Assembly: GCA_964617955.1 (NCBI GenBank)
Contig: CAZTXB010000007.1
Location: forward strand, 62,001-126,000
DNA from: JABWCE01 sp964617955
GTDB taxonomy: Bacteria; Bacteroidota; Bacteroidia; NS11-12g; UBA9320
Direction of reading: 5' to 3'
Length of the DNA: 64,000 nucleotides
The position numbers were made by a program, and so were the translations under genes. A model generated the notes under the pieces. That model had not been told where the DNA came from and did no database searches. It saw only the letters and a program-made list of their open reading frames with translations. Positions 42,722-50,037 of this stretch are shown here, piece after piece. Position 1 is the stretch's first letter; each line of letters begins with the position of its first letter.

Positions 42722-45178
42722 ATGGAAAATAATACCCCAATAGAGGAAATTAAACCTGTCAGAGGGATAAACATTAAACTAATCTTGGGCCTAGCCAAAG
42801 CCTACTGGGTATTGTTCACCATATGTCTTGTTATCGCCGTTTTTGATGCCTATCTCGCCATCAGATACTCCACTCCGGTTTATAAGGTAGAAGGTGACAT
42901 TTTACTGAGCAACCAAAGCAAGGGCAAAGAGGGTGCTGAAATTCTAGGTACACAGGGGCTTTCTGAGGCTTTTAATCCTTACGACCCAACCTTGATCAAT
43001 GATAAAATTGAAGTCATAAAATCAAAAAAATTCATTCTTGATGTCGTAAAAACCCTAAGATTTGACCATACCTTTTACATGAAAGGCAACGTAAAAACAT
43101 CAGAGCTCTACGCGAAGGAGTTGCCAATTGAATTTTATTACCGCACTTTGAATAGATTGGCTTATGGTTATCAATTTGAAATTAAGCCAAATCAAACTGA
43201 TTTCGCACTCAAAGTTTCGTTGGACAATGCTGTACTTTTTTCAAAGCAGAAGCTCGCTTATGCCGATTCTATAGTTTTGGAAAATTGTGTCGTAATCATT
43301 CATAATAAAAATAATCAAAATCTATGGGCCAATATTCCATCATCTAATTTTACAATTGTTTTAAACGATATCGAAGCCATTGCGCTTGGGTATGCCGGGC
43401 AACTCAACGTCAAAAGGAAACCTCAAACCAAAATATTAACTCTTTCCATGGAAGCCAGTCAGGCCAATCAAGCCAGGGACTTTATAGCTGAAGTGTCCAA
43501 TAGTTTTCTCCTTAAAGGATTGGTTGAAAAAAACGAGAAATACAATTCCACTTTAAAATTCATTAACGAACAATTAGAAAAAGTGGAACAGGTTCTAGGT
43601 GACCATGAGTTTAATTTGGAAAATTTCAAAAAAAATAGCGGTATCATGGATTGGCCAGCCGAAAGTTCAATTTTAGTGGAGGAAAAATCAGGTCTTGAAA
43701 ATAAGCTAGCCGAGCAGGAAATATTACTAAAAAAAGTGATCGCACTTAGAGAATACGTTGAATTGCATCAAAACCTTTCCAGTTTGGCCCCTGCCACTTT
43801 CGGAATATCTGACCCATTACTGCTGCCCCTGATTCTGGAGGTGAGCAAAGCCAGCTCTGAATTAAACGAATTTGGATATGATTTTAATCAAAATTCTCCT
43901 CTCTATAAAAAAGCAAAACAAAACCTGATAGAAGCTAAAAAATTATTGCTTGAGAACATTAACAGTATTGTTTCAAGCACCACCGAACTATTAAAGGTTT
44001 ATCAAGCTGCTTTGTCAAAACTCGAGTCGAGGGTGAATCAATTGCCAAGAATTGAGCGTCAAGGGCTGGGAATGATGCGTAAGTCATCTATACAAGAAAA
44101 ACTCTATCTTTTGCTTTTGGAAAAGAAATTCGAATATGAAATTGCCCGATCTGGCAATAAAAGTGATTATTCAATCTTAAATCAAGCTGAGATAAAAGGT
44201 CAAACCAGACCAAATAAGAAAAACATTTATATAGTCGCTATATTCTTAGGGTTATTGATTCCATCACTTTATATCTTCCTGAAAATATTTTTTGACAATA
44301 AAATCAGAAGTAGAGAGCAAATTGAGAAAATGACCAAAATTCCATTTTTAGCGGCCATCCCTCATAATTCGGGCGAAGGACAACTGGTTTTCAAAGAAAA
44401 CTCCAAATCCATGATGGCCGAATCCTTCCGAAACCTTCGCACCAATATTTTGTTTATGCTCAAGGCTAAACAAGACTCGCAGGTAATTTTGGTCACTTCA
44501 TCCATCAGTGGTGAGGGCAAAACCTTTTGCACGCTTAACATTGCTCAAGCCATCTCTATCTCAGGTGCCTCGGTTGTGATTATAGGACTCGATTTAAGGA
44601 AGCCACGTCTTCACTTGAGTTTCGATATCAAAAACGATATAGGGGTGAGTAATTACCTCACTCATTTGGCCACCCTGGATCAAATCATACAAAAAACCAA
44701 CTTGCCCAACATCGATATCATTCCTTCCGGCCCGGTGCCTCCAAATCCATCAGAATTGATTTTGAGCCAACAGATGAAAGACCTAATGGCTGAGCTCCGC
44801 CGTCGTTACCAATATATTTTACTCGACACAGCCCCGCTGGGATTGGTAACCGATGCGGTAGAACTCATGAAAGATACCGACCTTAATATTTTTGTGATGC
44901 GTGAGGCCTATACCATGAACAGCGCAGTGCCTTTTGTGAACGAGTTCTATGAAATCCAAAAAATCAAGAACCTTGGCATCGTTCTCAATGACTCACACAA
45001 TGCCGGGGCTAAATATGGATACGGTTATGGCTATGGATATGGTTATGGATATGGATATGGATATGGTTACGGGTATGGTTATGGATATGGATACGGGTAT
45101 GGATACTACGATGACGAAAGTAGAAGCAAAAAAAGCAGTTCACTTTTATCCAAAATTATAAATGTGTTGAGGAAATAG
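42722..45178 (+). CDS. Wzc-like tyrosine autokinase/polysaccharide co-polymerase
   Basis: An 818-residue inner-membrane protein that sets chain length and drives export. It has a Wzz domain with a first membrane helix (about residues 30-50), a long periplasmic coiled coil (about 260-470), a second helix (about 505-525), then a BY-kinase domain with Walker A (SSISGEGKTF, about 590), A' (VVIIGLDLRKPR) and B (ILLDTAPLG) motifs. The C-terminal tail that normally carries the autophosphorylated tyrosines is here fifteen Tyr-Gly pairs plus two more Tyr, encoded by a 6-bp tandem repeat. Confidence 0.93.
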   Translation: MENNTPIEEIKPVRGINIKLILGLAKAYWVLFTICLVIAVFDAYLAIRYSTPVYKVEGDILLSNQSKGKEGAEILGTQGLSEAFNPYDPTLINDKIEVIKSKKFILDVVKTLRFDHTFYMKGNVKTSELYAKELPIEFYYRTLNRLAYGYQFEIKPNQTDFALKVSLDNAVLFSKQKLAYADSIVLENCVVIIHNKNNQNLWANIPSSNFTIVLNDIEAIALGYAGQLNVKRKPQTKILTLSMEASQANQARDFIAEVSNSFLLKGLVEKNEKYNSTLKFINEQLEKVEQVLGDHEFNLENFKKNSGIMDWPAESSILVEEKSGLENKLAEQEILLKKVIALREYVELHQNLSSLAPATFGISDPLLLPLILEVSKASSELNEFGYDFNQNSPLYKKAKQNLIEAKKLLLENINSIVSSTTELLKVYQAALSKLESRVNQLPRIERQGLGMMRKSSIQEKLYLLLLEKKFEYEIARSGNKSDYSILNQAEIKGQTRPNKKNIYIVAIFLGLLIPSLYIFLKIFFDNKIRSREQIEKMTKIPFLAAIPHNSGEGQLVFKENSKSMMAESFRNLRTNILFMLKAKQDSQVILVTSSISGEGKTFCTLNIAQAISISGASVVIIGLDLRKPRLHLSFDIKNDIGVSNYLTHLATLDQIIQKTNLPNIDIIPSGPVPPNPSELILSQQMKDLMAELRRRYQYILLDTAPLGLVTDAVELMKDTDLNIFVMREAYTMNSAVPFVNEFYEIQKIKNLGIVLNDSHNAGAKYGYGYGYGYGYGYGYGYGYGYGYGYGYGYGYYDDESRSKKSSSLLSKIINVLRK
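45014..45109 (+). repeat. In-frame 6-bp tandem repeat coding for (Tyr-Gly)15-Tyr-Tyr
   Basis: Fifteen TAYGGN units followed by TACTAC inside the Wzc gene. Because the unit is two codons long, gain or loss of units changes tail length without shifting the frame. Confidence 0.95.
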
Positions 45179-45181
45179 GGA

Positions 45182-45223
45182 TAAGGTTGAGGTTAAGGTT
45201 GAGGTTGAGGTTAAGGCTAAGAT
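45182..45223. repeat. Left hexamer array of the second four-helix-bundle cassette
   Basis: Seven 6-bp units, TRAGGT with TAAGGC and TAAGAT variants, starting 4 bp after the wzc stop and ending 6 bp before the GTG start of the four-helix-bundle gene. Confidence 0.95.
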
Positions 45224-45229
45224 AAGAGA

Positions 45230-45586
45230 GTGACCTATTTAAGCTTTGAAGATATGCCTGTGTGGAAGTTAGCAATGGAAATAGCAGTAGAAGTATTTAA
45301 CCTTACGGTTCCGCTTCCAAAAAGTGAAGATTACGCATTGACAAGTCAAATTCGCCGCTCTGCAGAATCGATTTCGTCTAATATATCTGAAGGTTTTGGA
45401 AGAAGTACATCACCTGATAAAAAGAAATTCTATGTAATTTCAAGAGGGAGTTTATATGAAACAAAAAATCACCTCATTTATGGCCATAAAGTTAATTATT
45501 TTGATACAGCCGAAATAGAACCCATTTATAAAAAAATAGAGACTGTTATTCACGAATTAAATAAATTAATAAAATCGCTTAATTAA
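45230..45586 (+). CDS. Four-helix-bundle protein (TIGR02436/S23 family)
   Basis: A 118-residue all-helical protein. Family signatures: LSFEDMPVWKLAMEIAVEVF at the N-terminus, YALTSQIRRSAESISSNISE in helix 2, FGRSTSPDKKKFYVISRGSL in the next, and a C-terminal IETVIHELNKLIKSL helix. The family includes ORFs of 23S rRNA intervening sequences and the avd accessory proteins of diversity-generating retroelements; molecular function outside those is unknown. The GTG at 45230 gives the usual N-terminus. Its stop codon is the first triplet of the downstream repeat array. It interrupts a polysaccharide operon where it has no obvious role. Confidence 0.85.
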   Translation: MTYLSFEDMPVWKLAMEIAVEVFNLTVPLPKSEDYALTSQIRRSAESISSNISEGFGRSTSPDKKKFYVISRGSLYETKNHLIYGHKVNYFDTAEIEPIYKKIETVIHELNKLIKSLN

Positions 45587-45655
45587 GGTTAAGGCTAAGG
45601 TTAAGGTTAAGGCTAAGGTTAAGGCGAAGGTTAAGGCGAAGGTTAAGACTAAGGC
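45584..45655. repeat. Hexamer array starting at the stop codon of the four-helix-bundle gene
   Basis: Twelve 6-bp units of TAAGGT/TAAGGC type (two GAAGGT, one TAAGAC). The TAA of the first unit is the stop codon of the four-helix-bundle gene. Same orientation as the left array at 45182. Confidence 0.95.
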
Positions 45656-45671
45656 TGCTTATTGACGCAAA

Positions 45672-45737
45672 CCTCAACCTCAACCTCAACCTCAATCTCA
45701 ACCTCAACCTCAACCTCAACCTCAACCTCATCCTCAA
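45672..45737. repeat. Inverted hexamer array (CCTCAA)11
   Basis: Eleven CCTCAA units with two variants (TCTCAA, CCTCAT). The unit is the exact reverse complement of the TGAGGT unit of the left array (register aside), so it can pair with 45182-45223 around the four-helix-bundle gene. It ends 15 bp before the next ATG. Confidence 0.95.
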
Positions 45738-45752
45738 GCACATCCACAATAA

Positions 45753-47003
45753 ATGACTAAAAAAATCGCCATCATCGGTTTAGGTTACGTTGGCTTGCCA
45801 TTGGCCGTTGAGTTTGGAAAAAAATTCTCAACCCTGGGATTCGATATCGATAAAAGGCGGATAGAAGATTTAAATCACGGGCTCGACAAAACCTTGGAAA
45901 TGACCCAAGCTCAAATTTCAGAATCGACTTTTCTCACCTTTTCTTCCGATAGCCTTAGCCTCAAGGATTGTCAAATTTTTGTTGTTACAGTACCTACACC
46001 GGTGGATGCCAACAACCGCCCCAACCTCAACCCCTTGTATAAGGCCAGCGAAACCGTTGGAAAAGCCTTAAAAAAAGGCGATATTGTGATTTATGAATCA
46101 ACGGTTTACCCGGGAGTTACCGAAGACGAATGTGTCCCCGTTTTAGAAAAAACATCCGGATTAAAATTCAATGTCGATTTTTTCTGCGGATATTCACCGG
46201 AAAGAATTAACCCCGGGGATAAAGAACATACGGTGACTAAGATACTAAAGGTTACTTCGGGTTCTACTGATGAAATTGCTGAAGAGGTAGATCAACTCTA
46301 TCAATCCATCATTACAGCCGGTACCCATAAGGCGCCTAGCATTAAAGTGGCCGAAGCAGCCAAGGTCATCGAAAATTCTCAGCGCGACATCAACATCGCC
46401 TTTGTGAATGAGCTGGCCAAAATATTTAACCTCATGGGCATTGATACACATCAGGTTTTGGAAGCAGCAGGCACCAAATGGAATTTTCTAAAGTTTAAAC
46501 CGGGCTTGGTCGGTGGCCATTGCATTGGCGTTGACCCCTTTTACCTGGCCCAAAAATCACAGGAATTGGGCTATCATCCCGAAATTATATTGGGTGGTCG
46601 AAGGCTCAACGACAGCATGGGCTCCTATGTAGCGGAGCAAGTGGTCAAACTCATGGTAAAAAAAGACATTGCCGTAAAAGACGCCAAATGCCTCATCCTT
46701 GGGTTTACCTTTAAAGAAAACTGCCCCGATGTAAGAAACACCAGGGTGATTGACATCATAAACGAGCTTAAATCCTATTCGGTACAACCCATCATTTACG
46801 ACCCCTGGGCCAGCATCGAGGAAGTTAAACACGAATATGGTATTGAAATTCACAATACCTTACCACAAGGCAAATTTGAAGCAACAATATTGGCCGTTGC
46901 ACATAATGAATTCAAAGAACTACCTCTTAATAAATCAAAAGATAATGTGCTTTATGATGTTAAGGGAATATTGCCTTTGGATCTGGTGGATGCGCGGCTT
47001 TAA
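45753..47003 (+). CDS. tviB: UDP-N-acetyl-hexosamine 6-dehydrogenase (TviB/WbpO type)
   Basis: A 416-residue nucleotide-sugar dehydrogenase oxidising C6 of UDP-GlcNAc or UDP-GalNAc to the uronic acid with two NAD. It has IAIIGLGYVGLPLAVEFG at the N-terminus (NAD motif), the TVPTPVD segment, the FCGYSPERINPGDKEHT stretch of the TviB/WbpO branch, the catalytic Cys257 in GGHCIGVDPFYLA, and the GFTFKENCPDVRNTRV UDP-binding domain. The TviC-type epimerase lies downstream across a four-helix-bundle insertion, so the pair would make UDP-GalNAcA. Confidence 0.92.
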   Translation: MTKKIAIIGLGYVGLPLAVEFGKKFSTLGFDIDKRRIEDLNHGLDKTLEMTQAQISESTFLTFSSDSLSLKDCQIFVVTVPTPVDANNRPNLNPLYKASETVGKALKKGDIVIYESTVYPGVTEDECVPVLEKTSGLKFNVDFFCGYSPERINPGDKEHTVTKILKVTSGSTDEIAEEVDQLYQSIITAGTHKAPSIKVAEAAKVIENSQRDINIAFVNELAKIFNLMGIDTHQVLEAAGTKWNFLKFKPGLVGGHCIGVDPFYLAQKSQELGYHPEIILGGRRLNDSMGSYVAEQVVKLMVKKDIAVKDAKCLILGFTFKENCPDVRNTRVIDIINELKSYSVQPIIYDPWASIEEVKHEYGIEIHNTLPQGKFEATILAVAHNEFKELPLNKSKDNVLYDVKGILPLDLVDARL

Positions 47004-47062
47004 GGTAGAAGAGTTAAAAGTAGAGAAGGAGAATAGCTTTTCTACTTTTTACTCCTCTATCC
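47004..47062. repeat. Left repeat of the third four-helix-bundle cassette
   Basis: Purine-rich GGTAGAAGAGTTAAAAG then TAGAGAAGG directly after the dehydrogenase stop, followed by its own imperfect reverse complement (CTTTTCTACTTTTTACTCC), so this side alone can fold into a hairpin. Bases 47004-47029 also match the reverse complement of 47514-47530 with one internal gap. Confidence 0.7.
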
Positions 47063-47093
47063 TGAAGAACTTATAAAAACAAATTAACAAACC

Positions 47094-47510
47094 ATGACTT
47101 ACAGAATTTATTCCTTTGAAAAACTAGAGGTTTATAAGAAGGCAAGAGAATTGAGAAAAGAATTCAACGTTTTAACTAAAACTTATCCCAAAGATGAACT
47201 TTATGGGTTAATTAGCCAGATTCGGAGAGTAGCTTGCAGCCTGACAGCAAATTTAGCGGAAGGGTCGGGAAGGGAGACTAATATTGACAAAGCTAAATTT
47301 ACAAATATTAGTTATTCCAGTTGTTTAGAATTAATAGATCATTTAAACGCTTCACTTGATCTGGATTATATCAACGAAAAACTACATGAAGAGTTTAGAT
47401 TAAAAATCGACCCAATGGTTTCGGGATTAAACGCTCTTTATAAGTATCAATTAAATGAAGAAGTGAGTTTGAAAAACAAAATGGAGAACGGAATAAAAGC
47501 AGTAAAGTAG
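47094..47510 (+). CDS. Four-helix-bundle protein (TIGR02436/S23 family)
   Basis: A 138-residue helical protein, paralogous to the gene at 45230 but clearly diverged. It shows IYSFEKLEVYKKARELRKEF at the N-terminus, LYGLISQIRRVACSLTANLA and EGSGRETNIDKAKFTNISYS in the middle, and an ELIDHLNASLDLDYI third-helix region, all family signatures. A 20-residue C-terminal extension follows the last bundle helix. It sits between the dehydrogenase and epimerase genes of one pathway, breaking an otherwise natural gene pair. Function unknown. Confidence 0.85.
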   Translation: MTYRIYSFEKLEVYKKARELRKEFNVLTKTYPKDELYGLISQIRRVACSLTANLAEGSGRETNIDKAKFTNISYSSCLELIDHLNASLDLDYINEKLHEEFRLKIDPMVSGLNALYKYQLNEEVSLKNKMENGIKAVK

Positions 47511-47530
47511 AATCTCTCTACTTTTCTACC
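47511..47530. repeat. Right repeat of the third four-helix-bundle cassette
   Basis: Starts just after the four-helix-bundle stop. CTCTCTACTTTTCTACC is the reverse complement of the left-side motifs GGTAGAA and AAAAGTAGAGA at 47004-47029. Confidence 0.7.
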
Positions 47531-47558
47531 AAAATTACTGGTCTACCTAATAACACAA

Positions 47559-48509
47559 ATGAAAATTCTAGTAACCGGCGGCGCAGGATTCATAGGCTCC
47601 AACCTCACAGAGGGATTACTTGCAGATGAGAGGGTTACTTTCGTCAGGGTATTGGATAACTTGGCAACGGGGCATTTAAGAAATCTGGAGACTTTCACCT
47701 CACATCCAAAATTTGAATTTCAGCAAGGAGACATACGAAATCCGGACGATTGTGCTAAAGCTTGTCGAGGGATTACGGCAATCAGTCATCAGGCTGCTTT
47801 GGGAAGTGTACCCCGAAGCATCAACGACCCTCATACAACCCACAAGGTGAATGTCGACGGTTTTTTTAACATGTTGGATGCTGCAAGACTCAATGGAATC
47901 AAACGCTTCGTTTATGCCTCCTCTTCCAGTGTATATGGCGATGCCGATTACTCGCCTAAAGTGGAAGACAGATTGGGAAGCCCTCTATCCCCTTATGCTG
48001 TTACAAAAAAAACGAATGAGTTGTATGCCAATGTCTTTTACACAACCTATGGCATGGAAGTGATTGGTTTAAGGTACTTTAATGTGTTTGGTCCCAAACA
48101 GGATCCAAACGGGGCTTATGCAGCCGTTATTCCTTTATTTTTTAAAGCCGCATTAAATAATGAATCTCCTGTTATTAATGGAGATGGAACCATAACCCGT
48201 GACTTTACTTTTATTGACAATGTGGTAAACATAAATATTTCTGCCCTGACGCTATCTAACCCGGAAGCCTATGGAAAAGCCTATAATGTGGCATGCGGAG
48301 AAACCACTACCTTAACCCAAATTTGGGAAACCATAAAAAGAATATCCCAAAGCAATGCCGATGCCATCTATGGCGAGCAGCGAAAGGGAGACATCCTGCA
48401 AAGCTTAGCAGATATAAGGCTGGCCATAAAATATTTAAACTATTCCCACTCTGTTGATGTAATACACGGATTGGAAAAAAGCTTGGAGTGGTATAAGAAA
48501 ATAGGTTAA
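47559..48509 (+). CDS. tviC: UDP-N-acetyl-hexosamine C4-epimerase (TviC/WbpP type)
   Basis: A 316-residue extended-SDR epimerase interconverting gluco and galacto forms of UDP-HexNAc or its uronic acid. It has GGAGFIGSNL at the N-terminus, the YASSSSVYGD strand, catalytic Tyr146 and Lys150 in the YAVTK motif, and the family's LRYFNVFGPKQDPNGAYAAV segment. It is about 25 residues shorter than WbpP. The region from 48193 to the stop is repeated nearly identically at 49521-49826. Its TAA stop is the first triplet of a TAAGGC/TGAGGC/TAAGGT repeat, as with the gene at 45230. Confidence 0.92.
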   Translation: MKILVTGGAGFIGSNLTEGLLADERVTFVRVLDNLATGHLRNLETFTSHPKFEFQQGDIRNPDDCAKACRGITAISHQAALGSVPRSINDPHTTHKVNVDGFFNMLDAARLNGIKRFVYASSSSVYGDADYSPKVEDRLGSPLSPYAVTKKTNELYANVFYTTYGMEVIGLRYFNVFGPKQDPNGAYAAVIPLFFKAALNNESPVINGDGTITRDFTFIDNVVNINISALTLSNPEAYGKAYNVACGETTTLTQIWETIKRISQSNADAIYGEQRKGDILQSLADIRLAIKYLNYSHSVDVIHGLEKSLEWYKKIG

Positions 48510-48628
48510 GGCTGAGGCTAAGGTTGCCTTCGGACGTGAGCATTGAATATTGAACATTGCTTATTGAACATTAAAAAAGGTTAAGGCTTAGATTAAGATT
48601 GCCTTCGGACGACAAAACCTCAATCTCA
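48507..48628. repeat. Mosaic of short repeats left of the toxin-antitoxin pair
   Basis: Begins with TAAGGC TGAGGC TAAGGT from the epimerase stop codon, then AGGTTGCCTTCGGACG (48521-48536), a run of ATTGAAC/ATTGAAT units (48542-48571), GGTTAAGGCTTAG, a second AGATTGCCTTCGGACG (48596-48611) and an inverted CCTCAATCTC. It mixes the hexamer family seen around the four-helix-bundle genes with a 7-bp ATTGAAC family. Confidence 0.8.
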
Positions 48629-48675
48629 TTAAAACTAATAATTTTTGCACTATCTTTGATTAAAATTATACTCCA

Positions 48676-48915
48676 ATGTTAACATTAAATACTATACTTA
48701 AAGAGATTAAAGATGTTCCGGTTAACAGGCTGGAAGAACTTTATCAATTTATACATTCGATGACCCCCCCAATAAAACAAACCGAAGGTTTACGAAAAAA
48801 AATTCTTTCGTATGGAGGTGCTTTTAGCGACATGAGTAACCAAGACTATTCTGATTATATCGGTCAAACAAAAAAAACAAGGTCAAACCTCTTTGACCGT
48901 AATATTGACCTATAA
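48676..48915 (+). CDS. Putative antitoxin partner of VapC
   Basis: A 79-residue acidic protein encoded 38 bp before a PIN-domain toxin gene. The N-terminal half is helical (TLNTILKEIKDVPVNRLEEL, YQFIHSM), the segment usual for small antitoxins of the DUF2281-like kind, and the C-terminal half is polar and could wrap the toxin. No DNA-binding domain is obvious. The assignment rests mainly on position and size. Confidence 0.6.
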   Translation: MLTLNTILKEIKDVPVNRLEELYQFIHSMTPPIKQTEGLRKKILSYGGAFSDMSNQDYSDYIGQTKKTRSNLFDRNIDL

Positions 48916-48953
48916 ATACTCCTTTTCTGAATAAACCTTAATCATTAAAATAA

Positions 48954-49361
48954 GTGATTAAACAATCCATACTTGACACTGATATTCTGTCCGAATTTTT
49001 GCGGGGCAATCCCAAGGTTATTGCTAAAGTTGACGAACATCTAAAAGAGTATGGCTTTATTAATCTTAGCATCATCACATATTATGAAATTCTCAACGGT
49101 CTACTATTTAAAGACGCTGGAAAACAGTTAATAAAATTTGAAGAATTTACAGAACTAAACAAAGTCATTCCACTTACATTACCAATGGCTAAAACCGCAG
49201 CTTTAATACAGGCGGAATTAAGAAAGAAAGGAACAGAAATAGGACATACAGATACGCTGATAGCTGGAATTGCAATTACAAGTGAACTGCAATTGGTAAC
49301 AAATAATACGAAACATTTCAAACGTATCAAAGGACTTGAAATTGATAATTGGACTAAGTAA
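48954..49361 (+). CDS. vapC: VapC-type PIN-domain ribonuclease toxin
   Basis: A 135-residue PIN-domain protein; VapC toxins cut tRNA or rRNA and are neutralised by the partner. The four acidic positions are present: Asp8 in LDTDILSEFLRGN, Glu45 in ITYYEIL, Asp100 in GHTDTLIAG, and the LVTNNTKHF motif at 115-122 near the last one. The GTG start at 48954 gives the normal N-terminus. With the upstream small gene it forms a toxin-antitoxin cassette, bracketed by short repeats and by two copies of the epimerase gene end. Confidence 0.9.
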   Translation: MIKQSILDTDILSEFLRGNPKVIAKVDEHLKEYGFINLSIITYYEILNGLLFKDAGKQLIKFEEFTELNKVIPLTLPMAKTAALIQAELRKKGTEIGHTDTLIAGIAITSELQLVTNNTKHFKRIKGLEIDNWTK

Positions 49362-49381
49362 ACTTATTTCTGAAAGGCCAA

Positions 49382-49450
49382 ATTGAACATTGAAAATTGA
49401 GGATTGAACATTTTTTTATAACCATCCTTTGGTTCCTTTAACCTTTCTTA
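49382..49450. repeat. Short repeats right of the toxin-antitoxin pair
   Basis: ATTGAACATTGAAAATTGAGGATTGAAC at 49382-49408, same orientation as the ATTGAAC run at 48542-48571, then CCTTTAACCTTTCTTA near 49435, the 7-bp family found next to UpxY. Confidence 0.8.
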
Positions 49451-49852
49451 ATGACCACCGCAATAAAAACCGAAAAAACCTCCAAAATATATCACCTTGG
49501 AGAGATAGGCACATCAACATTAACCCGTGACTTTACTTTTATTGACAATGTGGTAAACATAAACATTTCTGCCCTGACGCTATCTAACCTGGAAGCCTAT
49601 GGAAAAGCCTATAATGTGGCATGCGGAGAAACCACTACCTTAACCCAAATTTGGGAAACCATAAAAAGAATATCCCAAAGCAATGCCGATGCCATCTATG
49701 GCGAGCAGCGAAAGGGAGACATCCTGCAAAGCTTAGCAGATATAACGCTTGCCATAAAATATTTAAACTATTCCCCCTCTGTTGATGTAACTCACGGATT
49801 GGAAAAAAGTTTGGAATGGTATAAGGAAAAACGGCTAAGGTGGAAAGGTTAA
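49451..49852 (+). pseudogene. Truncated duplicate of the 3' end of the epimerase gene
   Basis: Bases 49521-49826 repeat 48193-48498 without gaps and with only about ten mismatches. The fragment starts at the codons for TRDFTFIDNV, so it lacks the NAD-binding and catalytic parts and cannot be an active enzyme. The first about 23 residues of the open frame (MTTAIKTEKTSKIYHLGEIG) are unrelated to the epimerase. Several differences (for example GGC to CTT near 49747) show that the copies have begun to diverge. Confidence 0.9.
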
Positions 49853-50037
49853 AAAAGCAGCTGAAATTATCAAAAAAATAGCCACGAGTAATTTACAAAT
49901 TTATTAGAATAACCAATTTATTAGCCTTACTCTATTGCACACTTTAACCTTTTATGGAAGCAGTTGGCTAACCACTTAACCTTAATATTTTAACCCTTTC
50001 ACCTTACTCTTTCACAATTTCAGCACTAACCTAACAT
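49853..50037. other. Repeat-containing gap before the flippase
   Basis: Contains AAAGGTTAAAAAAGCAGCTG at the left and an inverted CACTTTAACCTTTTATGG near 49939, then further TTAACC-type repeats (49970-50035) up to the TTG start of the flippase. No gene seen. Confidence 0.6.

Noticed and set aside
44949..45161. 70-codon Met-Asp-rich frame inside wzc
   Set aside because: It is the shifted reading of the Tyr-Gly repeat.
45230..45586. Diversity-generating retroelement, because avd proteins are four-helix bundles
   Set aside because: No reverse transcriptase gene, template repeat or variable repeat was found in the window.
45182..45737. Telomere-like GGTTAA/TTAGGG repeat or replicon end
   Set aside because: Arrays are internal, flanked by coding sequence of one operon, and occur in both orientations.
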